Numbered from the stretch's first letter, positions 34,441 through 46,588 are shown. The stretch is 64,000 bases of DNA from Hydrangea macrophylla (GCA_033977485.1 CM066991.1:57469350-57533349), one strand, 5' to 3'. Notes: generated by a model from the letters alone, not told the origin. Program-made: numbers and translations.

Positions 34441-34679
34441 ATCGCATGAGGTATGAATTCTAAGCCTATGAATTATAGGGAATTACATGTTTTAGATATC
34501 CGACTTAATATTTTGGATCCGGGTGAAATTTATGTATTAATTAGGCCTATTAATTATGCACATGAAACTGCGATAAAAGCATGTATAACTATTTATGTGA
34601 GCATGTTATGTGTTTACTTGGGTCAAAGGGGGGTTTGGTGCAATTCCATCTAGGGGTAAGCTCCTCGAAGTTTGAGGAT
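34441..34679. other. Unassigned sequence between LTR remnants
   Basis: AT-rich. A purine-rich GAAGTTTGAGGAT just before TGTAACATTG at 34680 could be an old PPT. The overlapping ORFs at 34453-34925 have no recognisable domain. Confidence 0.3.
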
Positions 34680-35747
34680 TGTAACATTGATTTTGTGGTG
34701 TCTGGTATAAAGGAAGGCCAAACCAGGACACGGTATCTGGTATGGATGAAGGCCCTACTAGTGTACGGGGTGCGTGGAAGAGGTCTTCCTACCATGGCAC
34801 CGGTCTCATTTACTGGATGGAAGCGTACCACTCACCCTAGAGACTATTTTGATGTGTTTTTGAAGCATGAATTGTCATATAAGCATATGTTAGAATTGTG
34901 CACCAAACATATAGCTAAACAATGAAGATTTACTCCATTGTAGGTATAAAGAAAGGCAAGAAGAAGCATGAGGTATGAGATCGTGGGAAGACAGGAATCA
35001 TCCTTGCTTATATTTTTATTTTTGTTCCAAATGTTGTAATTGTGGGTAGTTCGGATTTAGTTTTTACCTGAAAACTTTGTAATGGATTAGTAAGGTTCTA
35101 ATGTGTTGTAAAACTTCTTTTGGTTATGATTGGAATGAACCCAAACTCATGGATTCGCGATTTAATGCTTAACTCGTCAAATTCGTATGCTTGGAGAAAT
35201 GTTGATAGAGTTTCATAAATTGATCCAAACAAGTCCTAACTTGTTTCAATTCTATTTCTTTCCAATGTTTGACAAGGATTATGTGTGTCCTTGAAACCTT
35301 GATATCACTTATGAAGGTTGGATTAATGTATAGGTGCTTGGAGTATTAGAATTGGTGGAGATTGTTTGTCCGTGGGCAAAATTCTACTACTAAGGAGGAA
35401 TTATGCTAGAGGGACATTCGATTGGTCGAAGGGGGTCGTTCGACCGGTCGAAATGCCCTTGCATGAAATCTTTTTCTATCCCTTCTGAAAATTATTTAAA
35501 TGTTTTGGTTTGTTCTTAGGGTACCTTTGGGACCCTTTTAATAAAAATTCATCCGGATCAAAATATGATCATGTTTTCAATTTTATACGGATTTTACAAC
35601 TTGGAAGGTATCATTTCCAAAAGTTTTAAATACTCAAGGTTGTTTTAACGTTCTTTTTTGCTGTATATAGTTCTTGAATGATTTAATGAGCCATGGTGGC
35701 ATGCCACGTGTCCTATTTCCATGCGTAGTGGGATGGGTCGTGACATT
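34680..35747 (+). repeat. Chromovirus-like LTR remnant
   Basis: Possible start TGTAACATTG after a purine-rich stretch; the end GGATGGGTCGTGACA (35747) is nearly the same as the Tekay-like LTR end, and is preceded by the same GAGCCATGGTGGCATGCCACG type of text as at 12170-12200. A 14-bp perfect palindrome TTCGACCGGTCGAA lies at 35439-35452, about 300 bp from the PBS. The left boundary is uncertain. Confidence 0.5.
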
Positions 35748-35752
35748 TATTG

Positions 35753-35764
35753 GTATCAAAGCAA
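35753..35764 (+). other. Degenerate tRNA-Met-type PBS
   Basis: TTGGTATCAAAGC-like text a few bases after GTCGTGACA; one change from TGGTATCAGAGC. It supports an LTR end at 35747. Confidence 0.6.
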
Positions 35765-36058
35765 TAAGTAACAAAACTTTGGGAACGTTCGACGTTGAGT
35801 GGAGTATTGAGTGAATTGACACATATTCTAGAATGCATCCACATATTGTAGAGATGTTTGATGCATATGGTATGTTTTTATACATACATGATTATGTTAT
35901 TATCATACTTGCATACTAGTTATGCATTTGTGAATCGGTGGAATCATACAAGTGTAGAGCTTTATGACGAGATGAGGTTTACTATGCATTATCAGAGACC
36001 TTGTGTGGTGACACGAGGGAGAGATGATATCTTGGAGTGAGGAATCGTTGAATTTCTT
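35765..36058 (+). other. Short leader-like remnant after the PBS
   Basis: About 300 bp that would be leader/gag start of a truncated chromovirus. The 60-codon ORF at 35858 ends in a basic stretch but shows no gag motif. Confidence 0.3.
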
Positions 36059-37566
36059 GTAATGTTTCAAAATTTATAATAAAGGGTAATAGGGTAATTT
36101 TGCATTTCTGTTGTGGACCATTATTTTATTTGACTGTATTTTTTTTTTAAATTTCAGAGCATGACTGAATTATTTTATTTGGCCTTTTATATGCTTAGAA
36201 ATTTATTCCTGTGCCTGCGGATGTGTTTATTTAATTTTGGGTGCACACCGCTAGGTCATACTATTCATGGGCATACCAGTTTTAAATTAAAATGAGCAAC
36301 TAGCGAAATGGGACCCACCCATTGCCTTATAGTGGCCGAATGTGAGCCCAATCCCTCATTCCTCACGTTATTTTCATCTCTTTGACAGTGAGCTCTCATT
36401 CTTCTTCCTCTCTCAAGACCACCATACCTCCCCTCCTTCATTTCTTCTCCTTTCTCCTTCTTTTATTCTTCAAACTTCAAGAAGTCAACAAGATTGTCAC
36501 TCTCAAGCATTGCTCTTCCTCACTAGGGCTTGCTATCACTATTTGGGTTGTGTTTTCAAGAGTCCAAGCAAAGCTAGGGTTTTCCTAAACCAAGCTCATT
36601 TCGAAATTTATGGTGTTCTTCTACTTGGAATAGCTTCCTTGGCGTATTTGGACTCTCTTACAACCATTTCTAAGCATGGGACATTTGGAACCTTCCTCAA
36701 CAAATTCTAGCAACCTCATTGGAGTTCATTGAGGTTCATTGGAGCTCTTTGATTTTGGAATTTATGGCTTTGAGGTAGATTCTATTGTACCATTTCTACA
36801 TGTTATGCACGCCTAAAATGTATATAAGTTCATTCATGTGTTTAGGAGAAAACGTAGACATATGCTCTAGGTTTCCCCCAAATTGAAAAATTAGGGCTTT
36901 TTGCCTAGATGTGATTCTTGTGTGTTAATTGCTCTATGTGATGATAGACTTGCATGTTGGGTGATTTCCATTTATTTTGGAAAATCTTCATTGAGGTAGA
37001 TTAATAATGTTTCATTTCTATATGTTGTGATTTTGAGATGTTAAATGTAATTAAAATGATGTTATGAGAATAATTTAGACACATGCATTAGGTTTTCCCC
37101 AAAGTTGTAAATTTAGGGTTATATGCCTAGTTATGAATTTACATGTTTTGGTTGTTCTATAGTTGATTATGTGATACTAGACGTGCCTAGGATGCTCCCT
37201 TTATGTGTTAAAGCATGCTAGGACGTTAGTATAGAAATCCTTGTTAGTAAAGTTAAATTATGAAAGTTAATTACATTCTTTGAAGCTCTTGATATCATGT
37301 CTAATGGACTAAATTATTGCTTAGCCTATTGTAGCGGATCATCTTTAATGCCATTGTTAACATCATATGCATTGAGGCCTAATCGGAAAGCATTCATGTA
37401 TCACGACATAAATGTTTTATTTGGAAAAGAGAGAAAAACCCGATGTGTGGGAATTTGACTTAAGAAATCCGGACATGGGTTGTGATGTGAGACAGGGAGA
37501 ATGACCCTTAGAAACATTCAAACTCCAAACTATATTCGGGTAGCTCTCGGAAGTTGGTATGCTACA
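36059..37566 (+). repeat. Left half of a chromovirus-like LTR split by the copia array
   Basis: Begins TGTAATGTTTCAAAATTTAT, similar in style to the Tekay LTR start. It has a CT-rich leader-like stretch (36342-36490) and GAGGTAGATTCTATTGTACC text repeated near 36772 and 36992. It runs up to GGTATGCTACA where the copia array is inserted and appears to continue at 63209. ORFs at 36342-36710 are low-complexity Ser/Leu-rich and not supported. Confidence 0.45.
37562..37566. repeat. Target-site duplication CTACA (left) of the copia array
   Basis: CTACA directly before the outer LTR start TGATGTAAAAACC at 37567; identical to 63204-63208 after the far outer LTR. Confidence 0.9.
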
Positions 37567-37913
37567 TGATGTAAAAACCGATTTAAGTTAAAAGTTTAAA
37601 CGCGCAGTGGAAAAAGTCAAGTTATAAAACTTAATGGTAGCCCAGGATCTACTACTCGTTAATTCCATAGATGCGCACAAGAGGGGACAAGAGTTATACC
37701 TTAGTGTCTTGAACCCAATTCTGATTTTCTTCAACTTCCAGTAGCTTCCACTAGATGGCCTTCACTCTTATGACTCCTATGGATGCTCGCAGGAAGGACT
37801 AGGGTTGGTGGGAACCCTAATAGAGAGGAAAGAGAAGGTTTGGTGCTCTAAAATAGTTTCTGCAGCTTTTGACATTCAAAAACGACGAACTTCTTTTCTA
37901 GAACGCAGCTGCC

Positions 37914-37923
37914 CTATTTATAG
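37914..37923 (-). promoter_or_regulatory. TATA box of copia LTR 1
   Basis: Minus CTATAAATAG, repeated at the equivalent positions 54891-54900 and 62053-62062 in the other two LTRs. The GATCGATC palindrome cluster is 25-100 bp upstream. Confidence 0.6.
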
Positions 37924-37947
37924 ATTTCCAGAACCGACCTAGACTTC

Positions 37948-38020
37948 GAGCGATCGAAGATCTTCGATCGATCGAACCATTCTCGATCGATCGAGACTGC
38001 CAAAACTTCAATCGATCGAT
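37948..38020. repeat. TCGATCGATCGA cluster in LTR 1 U3
   Basis: GAGCGATCGAAGATCTTCGA followed by further CGATCGATCGA units; four to five palindromes in 73 bp, directly upstream (minus) of the TATA box. Confidence 0.8.
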
Positions 38021-39029
38021 CTTGTCTTGACAACTTCCTCATGTGTCTTTCCAAGTATCCTGGCGGAGCTAAGAGTGGGACCTCCTAGGCTCTTTATTGT
38101 TGGCTCAGACCAGTTTGTTAATTACCGTGACCAAACTCTTTGATCAACAAACTAACTAACTGGTCAGTTAACGTTTACTCCACTATAAAATGATAACTGA
38201 ACTCCAACGCAAAAGAACATATCCGAAGCGATAACTAGACTTGTGTGTTGTACTAATGTCCCTCTACCTTCAGCATTCGTAATCATATTCAGGTAGTCGG
38301 ATAACTGTTACTGTCAACCTGAATCACGATTACTTCTTGTATTCCTTGAGTCCCATTCACCTCTTATGATTATCAAACATGTTGATAACTCTTATCAACA
38401 AGACTGCAGTACTCAGTAATCGACTTGGTGACATTCTCATGGGAATGCTTACTCTGAAACAGAGGGTAGATGCTGTCTTGACAATATATGTTCACAACCC
38501 TATGAATATGACATACCCAAGATATCCAGGTGTTGATCTTCTATAGACCTCACTGATTGGTAAGTCAAAGCAGTCATATCCACAATCTGTGTTCATAATC
38601 GTCTCAAGATTGAGAACATGTACCTTACACAAGTTATGAGTTCCTATCGACTGATTGACAGCCTTGAGTGTCAATAGGAAAGCTCAGGTCCGTCAATGCA
38701 CTATAAGCACTAGCATATTAACTAAGAGTTACACTCTAGTGATTGAGATTGATCACTCCATCCAATGGTAGTTAATCATGCTACAGTGTAAACCTGATGA
38801 GATATCCTAGTCTCATCATCCACAGTGACATGTTCTAAGTAACAAAGAATAGCAATTCGTATCTCACTTGTATGTATCTCATACATGCGTGCATTACTTA
38901 GTATGATACTTAAGGATAACAATCATCTCATAAAAGAAACATACATAACTAAATGTAAAGCTGATATCCATATATTAAAATGTCAATGTCTCCTATATAA
39001 AGTAATGGTTTGAGGACACAAACCCAACA

Positions 39030-39044
39030 AACTCCCACTTGTAC
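39030..39044 (-). other. Polypurine tract before copia LTR 1
   Basis: Minus ACAAGTGGGAGTT followed by TGTTGGG. The same tract is at 56007-56021 before LTR 2. Confidence 0.75.
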
Positions 39045-39721
39045 TCACAACCATACAGGATTACATCTGAGACCTAGACTATCTAGATGACGATCAAAGA
39101 CCTTCTGTGGCAAAGCCTTTGTAAACGGATCAGCAAGATTGTCAACGATGGAAATCTTGGTGACAGTCACATCTCCACGTTGAACAATATCTCGGATAAG
39201 ATGATATTTCCGCTCTACGTGCTTTCCTTTTCCGTGGTTCCTTGGCTCCTTGGACTGAGCCACTGCCCCACTATTATCACAATAAACCGTAATAGGTGAC
39301 AATGACGCTGGTACCACCTCGAGCTCCATAAGGAACTTCTTGAGCCAAACAGCTTTCTTTACGGCTTCACAAGCAGCCACATACTCAGCTTCTGTAGTTG
39401 AGTCTGCAATGCATTTATGCTTAATGCTCCTCCAACTAACAGCACCACCTCCCAAGGTAAAGAGATGTCCGGATGTTGACTTCCTCGAATCTTTATCTGA
39501 CATAAAGTCCGAGTCAGTATATCCTACTGGAATTAACTCATTACCGCCGTACATAAGCATGTAATCTTTAGTCCTTCTCAAGTACTTAAGAATGTGCTTA
39601 ACGGCTGTCCAGTGCTCTGGACCCGGATTCGATTGATACCTGCTAACCATGCCAACAGCAAAACAGATATCTGGACTAGTGCATAACATCGCATACATGA
39701 GACTTCCAACTGCCGAAGCAT
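39045..39721 (-). pseudogene. Copia RNase H end (internal copy 1), cut by the CACTA
   Basis: Minus frame continues RT from the CACTA site: MYAMLCTSPDICFAVGMVSR, then RNase H GYTDSDFMSDKDSRKSTSGH, WRSIKHKCIADSTTEAEYVA, VYCDNSGAVAQSKEP and LADPFTKALP. The D-E-D-type RNase H motifs are present. It ends at the stop 39045-39047, just before the PPT. The N-terminal side of the reading frame is at 49537 and beyond. Confidence 0.9.
39719..39721. repeat. CACTA target-site duplication CAT (left)
   Basis: CAT before CACTACAAG and again at 49534-49536 after TTGTAGTG. The uninterrupted sequence GAAGCATATGG is present in internal copy 2 at about 56693. Confidence 0.9.
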
Positions 39722-40105
39722 CACTACAAGAAAAAATGTTATTTATGTCACTTTTAAAATTTTATTTATGTCACTTTTATTTCGGGTGACATAATTATTT
39801 TTTGCTTGAGGTTTTTATGTCACTTTTTAAGTTTTTATGTCGGTTTTTACAAAAGTGACATAAATACTTTATTATTTATGTCATTTTTTTTTAAAAAGTG
39901 ACATAAATAATAAAGTATTTATGTCACTTTTATAAAACCGACATAAATAGAAACGCGATGGCAATTTTGTAAATAAAATAGTTTATTTTTATGTCACTCT
40001 ATATAAAAGTGACATAAATAACAAAATATTTATCTCACTTTTTTAAAAAACCGACATAAATGATGTTTATTCCGACCTATCACAAAAAAGCGACGTAAAA
40101 GTGCA
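39722..40105. repeat. Left terminal and subterminal repeats of the CACTA
   Basis: TIR followed by about ten TTTATGTCAC / GTGACATAAA motifs alternating in orientation, able to fold (for example around 39835-39935). ACCGACATAAAT variants are mixed in. Confidence 0.9.
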
Positions 40106-40128
40106 CGCGGTATAAATTTTTCTAATTC

Positions 40129-40366
40129 ATGATCTGGGTTTACTCACTCCAGTTCTTCGACTACATGCAACAAATTGTTAGAAAATCCCGCCTTTCCCCC
40201 ACAATTTCCCTCCCACCAAAAATGAAAAACTTGGGTGCTCTCTCATCTATCATCTCTCTCCACCGAAGGGTCTCTCTATCTACCCTCTCTCTCATCAGTT
40301 GCCGTCGCCGTCGCCATCTCTGTGATGTGCCGCCGCTGCTGTTGCTCTTTGAGGTACGCTCCTCCC
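40129..40366 (+). pseudogene. First-exon-like segment of a captured gene
   Basis: A CT-rich leader, a GCCGTCGCCGTCGCCATC stretch and an end at CTCTTTGAG|GTACGCTCC, a good donor, followed by CT and GT microsatellites as in plant first introns. One frame is open (145 codons including repeat) but shows no domain. It closely parallels the layout at 9759-9866 in the other gene-carrying insertion. Confidence 0.35.
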
Positions 40367-40378
40367 CTCTCTCTCTCG

Positions 40379-40419
<41 letters not shown>

Positions 40420-40530
40420 GTTCATTCGTGCGTGTGTGTGTCTGCGTGTGTGTGTGTGTGTGTATGTGTGTGTGTGTGTGTGTCAAGTGTATGTTCTGTG
40501 TGTGTGTGTTTGTGTATTCGTGTATTCATG
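40367..40530. repeat. (CT)n and (GT)n microsatellites
   Basis: (CT)n at about 40369-40416, (GT)n with interruptions at 40431-40483 and 40497-40513. ORFs here translate the repeats and are not genes. Confidence 0.9.
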
Positions 40531-43039
40531 TATGTGTTACAATCTAGGGTTGTAGAATGGATTTAGGGATTTTATTTCAGTTGGATTTTAGGGTTTTTTT
40601 TAATCCCAATATTATCAGCCAGGAATAGAATCTATGGAATCTATTAGGGATTTTAGTTTCAGAAATGGAAAAGATGGACCTGGAAGTAGATGATGCTCAT
40701 GTTATTCACTTATATTTGTTTGATTCAATAATTGGAGAATGTTGTACAGATATATATTATTATAGATTCTCATGTTTTTCACTAGTCAATTATATTCTAT
40801 CTTAGTGGTAAATTAATGCATATCTAGCGTGGACTATTAGTGTGGATTCTTTTGATCTGTTTAGAGAATGAGGAGGTTTAATTGTATGATTCTCTTTCTT
40901 CTTGCACTTTGATTTCAATATTTTTGATTATGTGTTTGCTCAAATTTTGATAGCTTAGGTCGGTTGATTTGTTCTTTGTCCGTCCTTAATTATTAAGAAC
41001 TCAAATTACGCTTAATTAGGTTGTATTACAAAAATACCCATGCTGGACTAACCTACAGTCTCATGAATTTTCCATGTAATCTGAAGCAAGTGATTACACG
41101 TTAGCTCAATCTAGTACTGTTGGGTTAATGGTTTTAATATTAATTATTGTAGTGATATTGAGTATTCAAATACAGACATTTAGTTGAAAAAAATGTAAAT
41201 ATTTGATACTAACTCTTGACTTATTTTAACATTGCAACGACAATTTATTAAAAAGTGATAGTGTACATACTTTGAATGGTCAGAACCAAATATCATAGGA
41301 CTTCTTCATTCATACAGAATTTTTATAAGAAAAAAAAAATATAGGTCGAGAAAGATGATGATTAAGTCTAAGGAAATTAAATTCAAAGATTAAGAAATTG
41401 CAAAGGTTTTGAACATGTTCTACTTATTAAAAGGGCTCTTCAAAATTAGAATCCACACTTAATATTGCTCATATTGGATCTTCAACTTTAGCTACATTTC
41501 TCTTCCTAGTTTTGGGAAATGGTGTCAATGTAAATCTCTTTTCATAATAGTAGACAATTGGATAGAACAATATCAAAGAAACGAAAACGAAAACTAAAAC
41601 TTATTTAATTAAATAATAGAGGACAAAATGTAAAATAACTTAGCAACATTTCTAGTTTGTCAAGTAGGATAAGTTTTTGTATACTCTCAAGGTAGCGCCT
41701 ATGTGGTACCCCACACTCAATGAGGTACTGTCAAACAGAATTGTTAGGCCATTTAAATTTTTTGTAGTAGATTCCAATATTCATGTAATGTGCCACTATT
41801 AGATACATGGTACCAAATGTCATGCCACGTAGTACCTTGGGGTACCCAAAAATTTCTCGTCAAGTAGGCACAAAAATCCCAGGATACAATGGAAACCGAA
41901 AGGAAATTGGTTTTATTTTTAGGCAATTGCAGGAAAGAAAAAAGTGGGCCCCTAAATTGGGGATGGCTTATAGTAACAAAGTAGCTAGGACGAAATCATT
42001 AATACAGAAAAGAGAAAGGGAAAAGATGTCTGAACTGAAAGGGGACACTGGAAAATGAATATAGGATTCCATTTTACAAGATATAATAATATAAGGTGGA
42101 TGGTAAAAGACAATTGGACGTGAAAATTAAATGGAAAACGCATAAATCAATGTGAAAAGGCAAGATAGTTAGAAATTTTAGAGGCGCATTGGAAAAACAT
42201 TACTTACACATACTTAGATTAGAGAAGAGAAGAAGACTAACACAAAATTACCCAGAGAAGATCGATATATAATTGTTACAGGGAAGATCGGTAAGGTTCT
42301 GACTTGGTCTCACTTTAGTTGATTTTTGTGGTTTTCATAGAGAACCAATTCTGGGGTTTTTAAGTCACGCACAGACTTGGTCTCACTTTAGTTGATTTTT
42401 GTGGTTTTCATAGAGAACCAATTCTGGGGTTTTTAAGTCACGCACAGACTCTTATGTAATCAAAATTAGCTCCATAAACACCAAACGCTTTAGAACTGAT
42501 TAATTTCGGAACAACTGAACAGATTCTTGTAAATACCCGCAATTAAGCTCAAGACTTCAAGTACATTGTATGCTGAAAATTTTCAATTCTATAAAGAACA
42601 AGGAAAAATCACAGAGAAATGAGACATCTATTTACATTAAAATTAAGTGCTTCAAACTAATGTTTCTAATTCCTTAGATTACATGTTGGCGTAACATATT
42701 GGTGTTTCCATTGATCTATGTCTAAAATGAACAAAAGAGAGATACAATTCCAAGAAAAAAATGAAACAAGAACCAAATTCCTACTTGATTCCTCCAAATT
42801 CTTCAGAATGTCATCCCTTCTTGTCAATTGCTTAAGCCTAAAGTCCTAATTAATCTACTAGCCTTGGCAGCTCACTCTTTGTTGACAGTCTTGATTCTAC
42901 GGAGTCTTCCAGCACCGAATATACAGCGGATTATATATATAATCTCCTTCAGCAATTTCTTATTTACATGTTGCATTTACTCGGCTGCAATGTTAACGAA
43001 CAGGGTCTCACTTCTTTCTTCTCATGCATTTGCTTAGAT
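40531..43039. other. Intron-like AT-rich interior of the CACTA
   Basis: About 2.5 kb without a supported exon; holds the 73-bp tandem duplication at 42301-42446. ORFs at 41807 and 42828 show no domain. Confidence 0.4.
42301..42446. repeat. Perfect tandem duplication of 73 bp
   Basis: GACTTGGTCTCACTTTAGTT...AAGTCACGCACA at 42301-42373 is repeated without visible change at 42374-42446. Identity implies a recent event. Confidence 0.9.
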
Positions 43040-43115
43040 TCGAGACGTTCAACTAACTTGTCTAATGCTTGCTTCATCCACCCATGTTAACAAACTTCTT
43101 TGGCTTCTTTGACGC
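43040..43115 (-). pseudogene. Exon-like piece of unknown gene, antisense in the CACTA
   Basis: Minus frame reads AKEVC, a stop, then HGWMKQALDKLVERLESK. It lies downstream (minus) of the exon at 43223-43337 and could be the next exon of the same gene, now with a stop. I do not recognise the protein. Confidence 0.35.
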
Positions 43116-43222
43116 TCATATATAAAGAGACCAATTTCAGTATAATTAACAAATTTAATTTAATAATGCAAGAATATATTGAAACAACCACCAATTATTC
43201 ACAAAATGTAGTGATGTTATAC

Positions 43223-43337
43223 CCATGTTCTTTCCCGCACATCTTTCTCTGACCAAAACTCGAGTTGGTCCTTAACGAGTAGCGGAAACATGTACCCTTC
43301 GTAAAAAGCATCCTGGCTTTTGCTCTCAAATCTCCAT
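43223..43337 (-). pseudogene. Exon-like 115-bp segment of unknown gene, antisense in the CACTA
   Basis: Bounded on minus by TTGGGTAG| and ACATGG|GTATAAC. Open throughout: WRFESKSQDAFYEGYMFPLL continuing VKDQLEFWSEKDVRERTW. The composition is that of a conserved acidic/aromatic protein region, not low complexity. Family not recognised. It lies on the opposite strand to the exons at 45408-46981, so the element holds pieces of at least two genes. Confidence 0.5.
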
Positions 43338-44277
43338 CTACCCAATATGTGTTGCTTAAAGATAATTCTTGGTTTTATGAGATTACATTCCTACTTAGAA
43401 AAAATAAAAAACTTAGAAAAACAAAAAGGTAACATGTGATTCAAAAGGATTGGGATTTTTCTTCTTCTTTCATATATGATTTGTATATATCTGTATTGCA
43501 TCTGCTGCACTTTTTTCTTATGCAGCTTCATCTGTATGTTAGTTCAAATTTGATTTTGAATGGTGCTGTTTAAACATTTAAATCTCACATGTCCAAAATA
43601 TTACCATATCTGGTATGACTTGATGTATTCGCCAACTTGTGGAGCTAACTTTGCGTCATGCATATATAAATAGCACAATATGGAAACAAGGGAGAAAGCG
43701 TGAGCCATATTTGGTCAAAAATCATCTCAAATATGAAAGAAAATTTATATATTAACATCATTTTTGGTGATTATTTTAGGAGTTTATACCTTTCAACTAA
43801 AGCCTTCTTACTGATATATGGCACCTTATATAAATTAATTTCATGATATATATGGTTGAACAGCTAAACATTGGCTACTAAATAGAAATGATGGATGGCA
43901 GTATTAAACGAATATTTAAATGATGAGACCAATAGCTCTAACTATTAAGTTCTGCATATTATCAACAATATTCCTATTATCACCAATACTAGGATTGTTA
44001 TACAGAAAAGCCCTGAAAAATGACCATTTTGTTTCTTTCATCGTCACATGCTAGACAGCGTTGCAGGTGAGGAGGATTGAAAACGTTGATATCATTGAAC
44101 TCTTTCCCCAACAACTTACGCTTCTCTCATTTGTGTAAGTTGACCATTTTGTGTATATTTGTGTATTCTATGGATAGAGAGACTATGGCAATAGTGTACT
44201 TCAATGGAGGGAAGTCAAGAACTCAGTGGTCGAAGTCTTGAAGAGACCTTGCGAGCAAACACACCATCTATTTGAGA

Positions 44278-44280
<3 letters not shown>

Positions 44281-44354
<74 letters not shown>
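44281..44354. repeat. (GA)n microsatellite
   Basis: About 74 bp of pure GA dinucleotides within the CACTA. Confidence 0.95.
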
Positions 44355-44357
<3 letters not shown>

Positions 44358-45407
44358 ATTAATTTTCATTTAATCCTGAATCCCATAAAAAAACACATGT
44401 AACAATTTTCTCACATTCTCAGTATTCATGTGAGATAATTGGGAAACTCTGCAGCAGTTGCAATGGTACTGCAGGTGATAGCATCCATTACAAATTTATA
44501 ATCCTATCTCTGTTATTATTCCCAATAGCAGATATTAGTCCCCCTCAATACTCCAAGTGTTATAATCGATATCTATAATGTCTTAAACAATTGATAATTA
44601 TCGAGTAAAGCAGTTATAAAAATTCTGGTGTTGTGATTACTTTCCCTATGTGACAAACCCTCTGTATTTTTGCATTATATTCTGTCCAACAGCAATAATT
44701 AACAGTTCTTCCTTTGACTATAAATCTGTCTTCATAGGACTTGACTGTGGGTTCCCCTTGCTGGTCTAGGAATGAAAGCGCATTGCGTTTATGACTGTTT
44801 TAACTCGTTTAGAAACTATGTTAACCCATGATTGAACATTTTAACTCCTAAACCAAAAATTGTCACTTTCTGCAGTGCTTTTATATTTTTTGTTGAGGTG
44901 TGGGACATAGACTTATAGCCTAATGGTGAGACCTACTCTTCAAAGTCAAACGCCATTTCTTTCCATCATCTCTTATGAATTGAGATGTGGGTGCACTAGT
45001 GACCTGCCATGTGGCTACTGTAATGCTACTTAACTTGCTACAATTGAGGCCAGGACTAGGAGGAGCACAGCTGCACAACTGATGATATTTCTCAAGAATG
45101 AATTTGATTGTTCCACCAATTAAGATGCTTGCCTTACTGATCTTACAAAGCTTGAGATGTACCTTATGATGATGTTATTTGATACTTTTGTTGTTCAAAG
45201 TGTTCGCTTTTACGGTTTTACCAATTCATAATGGCATTTGTATTTGCAAAGACACACTGTGTGGGCATGGAAATGCATATAGTAAATCTATCTGTCTAGT
45301 GTCTAGCTTCGGTTCTATTCTGTATTGTTTTTTGTTAATGATCCATGTCATTATTATTTTCAAAAATAATAAGCTGACTTAGGTTCCAAATCATTTTGCA
45401 ATGCCAG

Positions 45408-45599
45408 GTTGTGCCTGAAAAAGTGACTGCCATGAGGCAGACACTGGAAGCTTCTGACAGAAAGATTACAAACTTAACCAAATCTTTTCACACTTATTGC
45501 AAGATGAAGGGAGAATTGAGCTGCACTGACACTATTAATTTAGCTAATGATCATTTGAAGAAGAGAACATATCGCAGGATTTTGTGCTTGGAATTATAG
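45408..45599 (+). pseudogene. Captured exon a of an unknown host gene
   Basis: After acceptor AATGCCAG| the frame reads VVPEKVTAMRQTLEASDRKI, TNLTKSFHTYCKMKGELSC, TINLANDHLKKRTYRRIL and ends in TAG at 45597-45599 near a weak donor GGTCTC. Helical, charged sequence with coiled-coil character. Probably the same gene as exons b and c. Family not recognised. Confidence 0.5.
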
Positions 45600-45686
45600 G
45601 TCTCTACTTGTGCTATATCTATTGTTCCTTACATGTGTTAATTGTGTTCTCTGTCACCGAGACAATCATATTTGTCATTTCAACAG

Positions 45687-45766
45687 TTGTGGGACGTTGA
45701 TAATTTGGAGTATAGGAACAGTCATCATAATGTTGTTCTCAGCTATGTTGGCCTCATCACCCAGAG
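45687..45766 (+). pseudogene. Captured exon b of the unknown host gene
   Basis: Acceptor TTTCAACAG| and donor CCAGAG|GTTACT enclose 80 bp open as LWDVDNLEYRNSHHNVVLSY then VGLITQR. Good splice signals and a non-repetitive peptide support a true exon origin. Confidence 0.5.
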
Positions 45767-46588
45767 GTTACTGATTTACTGAATTTCTTCCTTTACCCCC
45801 TTCAATTTGGCTTTGGATGATAGAATGCTTATGTTTGTATATGTCAGCAAACTTTAACCTTCAAGTGTTTCTTGGTGTCCATAATTACAAGTTTACAGGC
45901 CCTGTTTCAAGCATGGTCATTTCAACTCAATTGAATGACATAAATATAATGAAGGTAGTAATTCTGTCATATTTCTCCTGAACTTTGTTTTCCTTGGGCT
46001 CTGTTCGGTTAGCTGATTTAGAGAAGGAAAGGGAATAGGAAAGGAAAACGATAAGGAAATGTAGTTAACTTCGAGGGATCATAACAACTGCACACTCAAT
46101 TTCAGTATTAATTCCACATTTGGGAGGAACATGATTGCTCTTCCTTTACTAGTCTGGTTTTTGGTTTCTTTTTTCTCCCATTGTTTTTTTCTTCTTCTCA
46201 CGGTGTTATGTTGTGATTGTTGCTAGCATTCATCTTCTCTAGCAAGAGAAGTTCTAGTTATTGGGGTAACAATAGTAATCAACCATTTATAGAAAAGTGC
46301 AGTTGCTGACTGTAGGAAGTCCTGCTATCAGGAACATGTAAACTTACTCTGCAGCTTTATGTTCATTTATTATTCGATAGATACATGCACATTGGGGCAT
46401 ATACAAATATATCTTTGAAACCTCAGAACTTCATATAACATGTGGAGGAGTTTCATCTGATCCTTTGCCATCCACATTGGGAAGTTCCAAAAGTCATCGA
46501 AAAGACAACTGCGCTTAAGTATGCTTATTGTGGCAATTGCCTAATGTCCACTTTATATTTGACGTCTTTGGTAAATATGATTCTACAG

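Larger units (their letters stand above)
37567..39029 (-). repeat. Copia LTR 1 (3' outer LTR, 1,463 bp)
   Basis: On minus TGTTGGGTTTGTGTCC...TTTTTACATCA. TATA box CTATAAATAG at 37923-37914. By eye it differs from LTR 2 at about nine positions, mostly changes private to LTR 1 (for example GATGTAAAAACCGATT against GATGGAAAAACCGGTT). Confidence 0.92.

Noticed and set aside
34453..34925. Overlapping ORFs of 66-114 codons near an LTR remnant
   Set aside because: No recognisable domain, and they cross the likely LTR boundary at 34680.
40129..40566. ORFs of 106-145 codons with Ser/Leu and Cys/Val runs
   Set aside because: Mostly CT and GT microsatellites; only the segment before the donor at 40366 could be an exon.
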